From Dehalococcoidia bacterium UBA7891 (GTDB lineage Bacteria > Chloroflexota > Dehalococcoidia > Lucifugimonadales > UBA826): DNA of 32,352 nt. The stretch lies in NCBI GenBank assembly GCA_002500485.1, contig DLRJ01000045.1, forward strand, positions 16,285-48,636. Direction: 5' to 3'. The notes beneath the pieces were generated by a model. It had not been told where the DNA came from, made no database searches, and saw nothing but the letters and a program-made list of their open reading frames with translations. A program made the position numbers and the translations under genes. Positions 1-7,004 of the stretch are shown here, one piece after another (the stretch's first letter is position 1; each line of letters opens with the position of its first letter).

Positions 1-1
1 C

Positions 2-475
2 ACGTTGCTTGATTTAATGAGTAGTTGGCGCTCTCACATTCCTGATAAACTCACTACGCATGAAGTATATGGATTGGGACTTAATCGAGAAGAAATGTCC
101 GATAATCCACAACTTGATTATTGGGTTACCAAGGATATAAACAAGGATGCGAATTTTCCCTATGAAGATAATAAATTCGATGCGGCTATGGTTATTGCAT
201 CCATCCAATACATGACGGACCCGATTTCTGTTTTCAATGAAGTCAACAGGGTTTTGAAAAACAATGGTAAATTTCACGTGGTGTATTCAAACCGTATGTT
301 TCCCACAAAGGCCACAAAAATATGGAAGGTATTTGATAATATTGAAAGAGCAAGTTTGATTGGGAGTTATTTCGGAGACTCTGGTTCGTGGAGTGTCCCT
401 AAAGCAGTAGATCTGAGTCCTCCCGGCGACGTTGTGTCAGATCCTTTATTTGTCGTTTCTGCCCAAAAAGTGTAA
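2..475 (+). CDS. SAM-dependent methyltransferase, C-terminal part (5' end outside window)
   Basis: The frame is already open at the window edge, so the N-terminus is missing and about 157 residues remain. The visible part starts with LLDLMSSW, which I take to be the end of the motif I strand region, and runs through a post-I region (VYGLGLNREEM). It then has the FDAAMVIASIQYMTDP and FNEVNRVLKNNGKFHVVYSNR blocks, which match the motif II/III layout of the Methyltransf_11 class (hydrophobic strand, then 'RVLKPGG'-like turn). The NRMFPTKA segment after it is typical of a small group of bacterial class I methyltransferases. The substrate cannot be read from the sequence. The protein should be soluble and cytoplasmic. 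It lies on the same strand as the broken monooxygenase 75 bases downstream. Fold assignment is fairly sure; function is unknown. Confidence 0.75.
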   Translation, partial: TLLDLMSSWRSHIPDKLTTHEVYGLGLNREEMSDNPQLDYWVTKDINKDANFPYEDNKFDAAMVIASIQYMTDPISVFNEVNRVLKNNGKFHVVYSNRMFPTKATKIWKVFDNIERASLIGSYFGDSGSWSVPKAVDLSPPGDVVSDPLFVVSAQKV

Positions 476-550
476 CCAATGCGAGGCTAAAGACTACTAC
501 CAGAGAATTGGATATAATTTTGTTAAATAAACTTCTTACGGTGGTCAAAA

Positions 551-2182
551 TTGACTTCACTTAAATCTGAATCGGACCATATAAATAGTGGAGCAATTGT
601 CTATGATGTGGTAATTGTAGGTGCTGGATTTGCTGGCATGTACATGCTGCGTGAGCTAAGGGAAACAGGTCTAAATGTACTTGTTTTGGAAGAGGCAACA
701 GGAGTCGGCGGCACCTGGTACTGGAACAGGTACCCAGGTGCTAGATGTGATGTGGAAAGTATGGAGTATTCCTATTCTTTTTCTGAAGAATTACAACAAG
801 AATGGAATTGGAGCCATAGGTTTTCCACCCAGCCTGAAATATTAGAATATGCTAACCATGTAGCAGATAGGTTTGATTTGCGAAGGCATATCAAATTCCA
901 AACGAGGGTGACCTCCGTTAAATACGATCAAGACAACCAAAAATGGTTACTGAAATCCTCTTCTAAGGAAGAATTTCAGGGCAGGTTTTGTGTGATGGCT
1001 ACAGGTACTCTTTCATCCGTGAATGAACCAAAATTTAAAGGCATTAAAGACTATCAAGGTGACTGATATGTAACTGGTAGATGGCCTCATAATAGAGTCG
1101 ATTTTTCGGGTAAAACTGTGGTTATCATAAGAACTGGTTCCTCTGCAGTGCAAGCAATACCGGTGATAGCCAAGGAAGCCAAGCATTTAACCGTTTTCCA
1201 AAGGACGGCGAAATATTCCATTCCTGCAAAAAACAGGCCTTTGATTGAAAGGGAAGTTGAAGTTGTAAAAAGTACGTATTCTGAAATAAGGGCCGAGGCA
1301 AAGGCAAATCGTGCTGGAATAGCGTCTTTCAAGGCTGGGTTCGATTCAGCTCTATCAGTTTCGGAAATAGCTAGAACCCAGGAATATCAGAAGAGATGGG
1401 ATGAAGGAGGCACGGGTTTTACGGCTGCCTATTCTGATATTGGGACCAGCGATGAGGCTAATTTCACGGCAGCTGAATTTGTTAGAAAGAAAATACCGGA
1501 AACAGTTTAAAATTCAGAAACAGCAGAACTACTTGCCCCGACTAATACTATTGGTTGTAAACGTCTGTGTGCCGATACTGATTATTATGAAACTTATAAC
1601 CGCAGTAACGTAACTCTCCTTGATGTCAATTCTGACCCAATCCAAGGTTTAGTGAAAGAAGGGATACAAACAAAAAATCGGATTTATGAATTCGACATCG
1701 TTATTTTCGCTATCGGGTTTGATGCCATGACTGGAGCTCTATTAGGTATGAATATAACTGGAAAAAATGGACGCAATCTTAAAGAAATATGGTCGGAAGG
1801 GCCAAAAAGTTATCTTGGATTAAGTATGTCAGGATTTCCAAATATGTTTACTATAACGGGTCCAGGTAGCCCTTCTGTACTCTCCAACATGATGACTGCA
1901 ATTGAACAACATGTGGAATGGATAAGAGACTGCATAAATTATATGGAACAAGGTGGCTACTCGGAAATAGAGGCAGAGTTACCTGCTGAAGAATATTGGA
2001 CGAATCACGTGGAGGAAATTGCCGGGAATACTTTGCGATACACTTGCAATTCATGGTACGTCGGAGCCAATATACCTGGCAAGAAACGAATATTCATGCC
2101 GTATGCTGGGGGCATTCCACCTTACCGAGAGTACTGTGATGAGGTAGCAAAAAATAGCTATGATGGATTTAAAATCCTATAG
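551..2182 (+). pseudogene. Flavin-containing (Baeyer-Villiger-type) monooxygenase, broken by two in-frame stops
   Basis: One continuous reading frame of 544 codons encodes a full-length flavin monooxygenase of the cyclohexanone/phenylacetone monooxygenase type. These enzymes use FAD and NADPH to insert oxygen into ketones. The FAD motif GAGFAG is at residues 24-29, followed by GGTWYWNRYPGARCD. The frame is cut by TGA at 1064-1066 (codon 172, where relatives usually have Trp) and by TAA at 1508-1510 (codon 320). No frameshift is needed: homology continues in the same frame through TGSSAVQAIPVIA, DTDYYETYNRSNVTL, FAIGFDAMTG and ITGPGSPSVLSNM to the normal C-terminus. Other decay is visible. The fingerprint FxGxxxHxxxWP reads FKGIKDYQGD-stop-YVTGRWP, with Val for the conserved His. 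The NADPH-loop GTGSSG reads RTGSSA. The likely start is TTG at 551. A sequencing or assembly error is possible for either stop, but the motif losses argue for real decay. Confidence 0.88.
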
Positions 2183-2194
2183 GGACAAAGAAAT

Positions 2195-2527
2195 TTGACA
2201 TTCTCACTTGCAATAAATTTGGGCTTTAGGAGATGGTCAGATTTTGAAGGCCGGTCTACCAGAGGTGAAATATGGTTCTTCCTCTTATTTGAAATGATTT
2301 GCAGCTTGCCCTTAATCATCATCGACGCAGTTTTATTTAGTTTCCTACCTTTTTATCCTCTGACTGCGATCTTTTGGTGTGTGATGCTATGTCCCACTTT
2401 CTCAATAAGTGTACGGCGCCTCCATGATCAAAATAAAAGATGGTGGTTGTTGTTTTTATGGCTAATACCTGTTGTCGGTTGGGCTGCCATGATAAAAATT
2501 TATTGTGCACCGACCTCCGCGTACTGA
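2195..2527 (+). CDS. DUF805 family membrane protein
   Basis: A 110-residue membrane protein of the DUF805 family (the YhaH type of inner-membrane protein), whose function is not known. The start is amphipathic (LGFRRWSDFEGRSTRGEIWFF), matching the 'F.GR..R.EfW.F' signature of the family. Two or three hydrophobic segments follow: roughly residues 28-48, 50-68 and 84-102. The conserved 'vRRLHDqnk..WW' motif is present as VRRLHDQNKRWW near residues 73-84. The start is TTG at 2195 behind AGGGACAAAG. It lies 12 bases after the monooxygenase pseudogene, so it may once have been co-transcribed with it. Nothing in the sequence ties its job to its neighbours. Confidence 0.8.
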   Translation: MTFSLAINLGFRRWSDFEGRSTRGEIWFFLLFEMICSLPLIIIDAVLFSFLPFYPLTAIFWCVMLCPTFSISVRRLHDQNKRWWLLFLWLIPVVGWAAMIKIYCAPTSAY

Positions 2528-2540
2528 CAGAGCGGTTGCG

Positions 2541-3419
2541 CTACAGTTGGTATATCTCCTCTGCATTTTTTGAAAACAATCTTCCAATTTCCGTTTCTGA
2601 GTAGTTACTAGTTATTTCACGATAGGCCTTAACCACGTCACCATATTCACTCCATAGGCTGTCTATAGGCCAATTCGTGGCGAATAAAGATCGGGTTGAT
2701 CCGAAAAGTTCGATGCATGTCTCAACATACGGTCTAATAGACTCTGTAGTCCAGTTATTGTCTCCCATACCGAGGCCTGATATTTTGCAAAAAATATTGT
2801 CAAAATTTGAAACCTTTTCCATTCCGACTTTCCAATTGGTGAAATATTCAATACCTCGTTTCGAAGGAAACCCGGCATGATCAAGTACTATGGTGGTATT
2901 AGGATAGCTTTGGGCTAAATCAGCGAGTTTTTCCATATCCTGCCACTGAGCCGCTATACTTGAAACAAGGCTGTACTGTTCAAGTAGTGCGAATCCTCTC
3001 CTGAATTGCTTGCTCACTAAGTATTCCCCGTATGAGAAATCTCTGACACCTTTGAAATTATTGTGGTTTAGATGACGTTCTATTACATGGCCTGCTTCAC
3101 TACCTCTTAGGTTTACATGTCCAACTATGGCGTTTGGGAACCCTGTGTTTTGATAAACTTCTTGCAACCATTTAGTTTCTTCGACGGGATCTTTAGAACC
3201 TATAGCGGCTTGCACATGTACCGCTTTAGTCACCCCGTGCAGTTGAGAATCTTCCAGAAAGTTTTCGGCTAGATAATTTTTGGAGCCCAATATACGGGTT
3301 TGCGATCCCAAAAAGGGATGGTCTTCATCTGGTTGCCAATGCCCATAACGTAGTGTGGGATGTTTCATATCGTAAAAATGCACGTGAGCATCTACGAATT
3401 CAAATCCAGTCGAACTCAT
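2541..3419 (-). CDS. Amidohydrolase family (COG3618) protein, probable sugar lactonase
   Basis: A 292-residue TIM-barrel amidohydrolase of the Amidohydro_2/COG3618 group. That group includes L-fuconolactonase, L-rhamnono-lactonase and 2-pyrone-4,6-dicarboxylate lactonase. The metal/active-site motif DAHVH is at residues 10-14 (D10, H12, H14). HVQAA lies near residue 68, the second-half motif VLDHAG near 178-183, and FATNWP near 246-251, where relatives often have SDWP. Length is normal for the family. Its ATG overlaps the stop of the SDR gene by four bases, which indicates translational coupling. With a dehydrogenase and an L-rhamnose-type mutarotase directly upstream, hydrolysis of a deoxysugar lactone is the most economical role. 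This is inference: COG3618 also covers lactones of aromatic breakdown. Confidence 0.83.
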   Translation of the reverse strand: MSSTGFEFVDAHVHFYDMKHPTLRYGHWQPDEDHPFLGSQTRILGSKNYLAENFLEDSQLHGVTKAVHVQAAIGSKDPVEETKWLQEVYQNTGFPNAIVGHVNLRGSEAGHVIERHLNHNNFKGVRDFSYGEYLVSKQFRRGFALLEQYSLVSSIAAQWQDMEKLADLAQSYPNTTIVLDHAGFPSKRGIEYFTNWKVGMEKVSNFDNIFCKISGLGMGDNNWTTESIRPYVETCIELFGSTRSLFATNWPIDSLWSEYGDVVKAYREITSNYSETEIGRLFSKNAEEIYQL

Positions 3420-4177
3420 ACTGTGGCCCCTCCGTCCACGACGAGCTGGGTGCCGGTGATGAAAGATGCTTCATCTGACGCAAGGAATAGCGCTGCATAT
3501 GCAACCTCCTCTGGTCGGCCAACTCTCTTAAGGAAGCTTCCTTCGCCTGCCTTTTTTAAGAATTCATCCCTGTCTGCATTTTCGAAGGCTATATGCCGTT
3601 CAGTAGCAGGGGTATAGATGGCCCCGGGACAAACACTGTTAACCCTTATCTTGAATTCTGAAAGGTCCATCGCCATACATTTGGTCAGCTGTAGTAAGGC
3701 TCCTTTTGAAGCGTTGTAAGGCACAAATGCCGGCTGAGCTATAAAACCACTGACAGACGCAATATTAACGATGTTTGGGGACGCAGATTTTTTTAGAAAT
3801 GGAAGGGAGTGCTTTACAGTATTTGAGGCTCCAATCACATTGACACCAAACACCACTTCCCAATCTTTACGGCTAACATCTTCCAATTTGCCAAATACAA
3901 ATGCAGCAGCATCGTTTACGAGTATATCAATCCCACCTAGGAATGATTCCGAGGCCGATATCATTTTAGCTACGCTTTCTTCTGATGATACGTCTGTGGT
4001 AATAGCTGCAGCATGTCCTCCTGCTGACTGTATCAGAGATAAAGTTTCCATAGAGCCGGGTTCATCGATGTCGGCTATCACTACCGATGCGCCTTCTGCT
4101 GCGAAGACAGTACATATCGCCCTTCCTATTCCTGAAGCTCCTCCAGTAACGATGACTTTTTTCGACTTTAGTCTCAT
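3416..4177 (-). CDS. SDR family NAD(P)-dependent oxidoreductase
   Basis: A 253-residue classical short-chain dehydrogenase/reductase. The cofactor motif TGGASGIG is at residues 11-18. IADID near 34-38 places an acidic residue at the end of strand 2, which favours NAD over NADP. The NNAG motif is varied to VNDAAA. Catalytic residues are N113, a serine in IASVSG (141/143), Y154 and K158 (YNASK). The C-terminus FLASDEASFITGTQLVVDGG is standard. SDRs of this type oxidise sugars and other secondary alcohols. The gene sits between a mutarotase (16 bases upstream) and a COG3618 lactonase (4-base overlap downstream). A role as an aldose 1-dehydrogenase making the lactone is therefore likely, but the substrate is not proven by the sequence. 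Confidence 0.9.
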   Translation of the reverse strand: MRLKSKKVIVTGGASGIGRAICTVFAAEGASVVIADIDEPGSMETLSLIQSAGGHAAAITTDVSSEESVAKMISASESFLGGIDILVNDAAAFVFGKLEDVSRKDWEVVFGVNVIGASNTVKHSLPFLKKSASPNIVNIASVSGFIAQPAFVPYNASKGALLQLTKCMAMDLSEFKIRVNSVCPGAIYTPATERHIAFENADRDEFLKKAGEGSFLKRVGRPEEVAYAALFLASDEASFITGTQLVVDGGATV

Positions 4178-4193
4178 CTTATGTTTTTACTCC

Positions 4194-4517
4194 TTAATCG
4201 AGATGAAAAACTTCCTCAAGCTCCACGATAGACTGGTCAGGGTCCGAGCCTTCAAGAATTTCAAAATATGGCGACATTAGTTCTTGCCATTCTGTGTTAA
4301 TTTGCTCCTTAGACATTCCCGTCAGGGAATCTGAGAAAGATTCATTTGCTTCAAAATAACCAAATAAAAGCCCATCCGGTCTAATGAATAAGGAATAGTT
4401 ATTCCATCCATGTCTGACCAATGCGCTCTTCATTTCCTCCCAGACATTTTGGTGGTGGGTCTTGTATTCTTCGATATATTTTTCTCGTACTTTTAGTAAA
4501 AACCCTACCCTTTTCAT
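4194..4517 (-). CDS. rhaM: L-rhamnose mutarotase
   Basis: A 107-residue protein of the RhaM family (a dimeric alpha-beta barrel), which interconverts the alpha and beta anomers of L-rhamnose and related sugars. The N-terminus MKRVGFLLKVREKYIEEYK and the block HHQNVWEEM, then HGWNNYSLFIR and GLLFGYFE, follow the family closely. Y18, H22 and Y41 fall where the sugar-binding residues of E. coli RhaM lie, and a Trp occurs at residue 77 in TEWQELMSPYFE. The start is ATG at 4517 with GAGG about 10 bases ahead, the GAGG overlapping the stop of the MEMO-family gene upstream. No rhaA/rhaB/rhaD genes are in the window. The mutarotase therefore more likely feeds the adjacent dehydrogenase than the classical kinase route. 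Confidence 0.9.
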   Translation of the reverse strand: MKRVGFLLKVREKYIEEYKTHHQNVWEEMKSALVRHGWNNYSLFIRPDGLLFGYFEANESFSDSLTGMSKEQINTEWQELMSPYFEILEGSDPDQSIVELEEVFHLD

Positions 4518-4529
4518 ATCTACTTTGCC

Positions 4530-5768
4530 TCAGTGCCCGAATAACAAAGTGCCTGCAATAGACACAACAGAGGTTCTATTTTGATCTGCTGGACATTGAT
4601 CATATCCGACACTGTATCCCTTACAGTCACTCAAAACTTTCCCCATTAGGTATATGGGAGTAAGGCCACAAATTTTTCTTACATCTCCTTCTTCCGCACT
4701 GGCTTGAAAAAAACTGTCAGGGTCTCCTTTTTCAATATTTGCTAAAGAAATATGGTCTTTTGAGGCTAGATCTCCAAGAGATAATTCATCCATTGAGGTG
4801 GCATCGCCAAACTCCGGCCCAACGTGTGCTAGGTCTCCTGCCGCTATCACTAAAGTTCGCGCTCTTTTGCGATATTCAAAGAGAGAATCAATTATATTTT
4901 TAATTGTTTCATCGCTGTCAGGTTGTTGTTTGTCAATAATAAACTTCTGAAAGGAACCACATAATATAGGCAACAATTTGAACTGTTTGCCTCCCATGGA
5001 ATTATGAAGCCATGTCAGGGCTAGTTCTATGGAATGTTCTTTAATGTGATGCAGTTCCTCATTGTAAGGATCTTTTCCTACAATAGCCGCCTCTATCAAC
5101 CTTACCCCCTCTAGGTCTGTTTCTAGCTCTGAGTATGGAGTTTGGTAATTTTGCATAGTTGGGGTTATGGAGCCTAACCCCCCGCTGTGATCCGTACCTA
5201 AAATGACCACCTGTTCAATGCCGTCCAGATCCTGTTCACTCTCCCTCCACAATTTCGCGTAAGTAGCATAACCTCGGGCGAAATCAATATGTGGAGATAG
5301 CACTCCTTGCAGGGTCCCGTCATATTGGTTGGATTGGCCAGACGGCCCAAATTTGGACTTGCTCTCTTCAATAAAAAGGTCCAGATCAGAAGTTATAGCC
5401 GGATATATTGTTCCGGCGAAGGACATTGGGCGATGTTTGGAATTTCTATATTTATGAATAGCCTTGTCTTTTTCTCCGGCGAACTTACCGTTTTCTAATA
5501 GCAAAGCATCATCTAACTGCTGAATAAGGTTAGAAATTCTTTCTTCACCTATTGAGATACCTTGCAGTAATAACCCTCCATTAATAGACGAGAGCGTTCT
5601 CGTACCGTCACATAGCAGAAGTATCGGAGTTAGATTTTGTGGTATTTGGACTGCAGTCTTAGCCAATCCTAGGTCGTCTTCTAGATGCAGAAATACTCCG
5701 TCTTGCCTTTGGATCCACTGAGGTGATAAATCTCTCAACTGAGGTTTTAATGGTAATTGTCTTGGCAT
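4530..5768 (-). CDS. MEMO1 / AmmeMemoRadiSam system protein B family, with N-terminal PqqD-like domain
   Basis: A 412-residue protein. The C-terminal two-thirds belong to the MEMO family (structurally close to extradiol dioxygenases and LigB). Evidence is SPHIDFARGYATYA near residues 158-171, VILGTDHS near 186-193, EHSIELALTWLH near 245-256 and GDLAHVGPEFGD near 312-323. Family members keep His residues in these blocks as a metal site. The family is about 270 residues; here about 110 extra N-terminal residues resemble a PqqD-like winged helix (LLCDGTRTLSSI, then IQQLDDALLLENGKF). A linker RPMSFAGTIYP joins them. It is the first gene of a minus-strand run with rhaM, SDR and lactonase, with 12 bases to rhaM. 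The usual partners, an AMMECR1 protein and a radical SAM enzyme, are not in the window. Biochemical function is unknown for the family. Confidence 0.85.
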   Translation of the reverse strand: MPRQLPLKPQLRDLSPQWIQRQDGVFLHLEDDLGLAKTAVQIPQNLTPILLLCDGTRTLSSINGGLLLQGISIGEERISNLIQQLDDALLLENGKFAGEKDKAIHKYRNSKHRPMSFAGTIYPAITSDLDLFIEESKSKFGPSGQSNQYDGTLQGVLSPHIDFARGYATYAKLWRESEQDLDGIEQVVILGTDHSGGLGSITPTMQNYQTPYSELETDLEGVRLIEAAIVGKDPYNEELHHIKEHSIELALTWLHNSMGGKQFKLLPILCGSFQKFIIDKQQPDSDETIKNIIDSLFEYRKRARTLVIAAGDLAHVGPEFGDATSMDELSLGDLASKDHISLANIEKGDPDSFFQASAEEGDVRKICGLTPIYLMGKVLSDCKGYSVGYDQCPADQNRTSVVSIAGTLLFGH

Positions 5769-5880
5769 TCTTTTTGTCCTGATTAACGTCCTAACAATAG
5801 GAAAGAAAAGTATCAGTTACCTTGGCATAATAAGCAATACTAGTTAGTGAACATGTGCGATTGGGTGTATTTTACTGTGC

Positions 5881-5886
5881 TATAAT
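5881..5886 (+). promoter_or_regulatory. Candidate -10 box for prs
   Basis: A perfect TATAAT lies 82 bases ahead of the preferred prs start, in the gap between the divergent MEMO and prs genes. No good -35 is seen at 16-18 bases; TTGGGT at 5861 is only 14 bases away. The call rests on the -10 alone. Confidence 0.4.
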
Positions 5887-5901
5887 TCGCCTCGCTTGAC
5901 C

Positions 5902-5927
5902 GGTTGAACACAACCAAAATAGGTTGT
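5902..5927 (+). promoter_or_regulatory. prs leader with two mutually exclusive hairpins
   Basis: GGTTG (5902-5906) can pair with CAACC (5911-5915) across AACA. Alternatively ACAACC (5910-5915) can pair with GGTTGT (5922-5927) across AAAATA. Both stems use the same CAACC, so only one can form. The element lies between the putative -10 and the prs start. Stems are short (5-6 bp), so this is a candidate only. Confidence 0.3.
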
Positions 5928-5962
5928 TATCCATACCAAAATACTATGTAGATGATTGTAAT

Positions 5963-6913
5963 ATGCCCTCTTTTGAAGATTTAAGAATTTTTTCTGGTAA
6001 TTCCCATCGGAAACTTGCAGCTGATATATGTGAATATTTACGTATTCCTTTAGGTGAATGTGACGTTTTTAAATTCAGTAATGACAACACATTCGTGAGT
6101 TTTAAAGAAAATATCAGAGAAAAGGATGTCTTCTTGTTGCAGACTTTTTGTAGACCAGTTAATGACCATATAATGGAACTTTTGGTTATGATTGATGCTG
6201 CGAAAAGAGCGTCTGCTGGTCGAATAACGGCTGTTATACCACACTATTCCTATGGACGTAGCGATAAGAAAGATCAACCTAGGGTACCAATAACGGCTCG
6301 TCTGGTTGCAAACTTACTTACCGTTGCTGGAGCGGATAGGGTTTTGACGGTCGACCTTCACGCCGGTCAGATACAGGGTTTCTTCAATATACCAGTTGAC
6401 GAGTTATCCGCTGTACAAATGCTAGCTGGGTACTTTAAGAGCAACGACATGAGGATCGAGGTGGCTTCTGCTACTGACGCGGGGGATGTAAAAAGAACTA
6501 AAGACACTGCAAGATTCTTGAATGTTGGTATGTCATTGGTGGAGAAGCATAGGATAGGCAATGAAGATCGAGTTGAAGTCGTTAGTTTGATTGGAGATGT
6601 TGAAAATAAAACTGCCCTGATCGTTGATGACGAGTTAGGTACAGGCGGAACTGTTATAGCAACAGCACAGGCTTTAAAAAAACACGGGGCACGGGACATT
6701 TATTGTGCCGTAACTCATCCAGTACTATCAGGTGAGGCCAGTAATTTATTGGAGAACAGCGACGTCATTGAAACTGTGGTGACTGATACATTACCGGTAC
6801 CAGATGAAAAACAGGGCTCGAAATTAACAGTTCTTTCGATAGCTCCTATGCTGGGAGAGGCGATTCACAGGATCCATGGTGGCCTCTCAGTTGGGGCAAT
6901 GTTTGAGTCTTAG
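5963..6913 (+). CDS. prs: Ribose-phosphate pyrophosphokinase (PRPP synthase)
   Basis: Makes phosphoribosyl pyrophosphate from ribose 5-phosphate and ATP for nucleotide, histidine and tryptophan synthesis in the cytoplasm. From ATG 5963 it is 316 residues, the usual length, and begins MPSFEDLRIFSGNSHRKLA as relatives do. A TTG at 5924 would add 13 residues that relatives lack, so I prefer the ATG, although neither has a strong ribosome site. Diagnostic blocks are YSYGRSDKKDQPRVPITAR, VDLHAGQIQGFFNIPVDEL, the catalytic-loop SLVEKHR and the PRPP loop LIVDDELGTGGTV. In that loop the common DT(A/G)GT reads GTGGT. The RSDKKDQPR block differs from the E. coli/B. subtilis RQDRK form. As I recall, that variant is common in Chloroflexota and Actinobacteria. 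It is followed 91 bases later by secA on the same strand. Confidence 0.95.
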   Translation: MPSFEDLRIFSGNSHRKLAADICEYLRIPLGECDVFKFSNDNTFVSFKENIREKDVFLLQTFCRPVNDHIMELLVMIDAAKRASAGRITAVIPHYSYGRSDKKDQPRVPITARLVANLLTVAGADRVLTVDLHAGQIQGFFNIPVDELSAVQMLAGYFKSNDMRIEVASATDAGDVKRTKDTARFLNVGMSLVEKHRIGNEDRVEVVSLIGDVENKTALIVDDELGTGGTVIATAQALKKHGARDIYCAVTHPVLSGEASNLLENSDVIETVVTDTLPVPDEKQGSKLTVLSIAPMLGEAIHRIHGGLSVGAMFES

Positions 6914-6964
6914 ACTTGATTAACCTTGGATCATAACCGCTGGTACTGATAAATGTGCTAGTCG

Positions 6965-6970
6965 TATAAT
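6965..6970 (+). promoter_or_regulatory. Candidate -10 box for secA
   Basis: A perfect TATAAT lies 34 bases ahead of the secA ATG in the 91-base prs-secA gap. No convincing -35 is found 16-18 bases upstream. This suggests secA can be transcribed separately from prs. Confidence 0.35.
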
Positions 6971-7004
6971 TCTTCTTGAAATACGGGACTGGTAACAACA
7001 CACA

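Noticed and set aside
1064..1066. TGA read as tryptophan (alternative genetic code or recoding) in the monooxygenase
   Set aside because: TGA ends several intact genes here (SDR, MEMO, CitE-like, thiG, NHL protein), and the second break is a TAA, so reassignment does not explain the pattern.
3771..4280. A 169-residue open frame on the plus strand across the SDR and rhaM genes
   Set aside because: It is antisense to two genes with strong family motifs and has no ribosome site.
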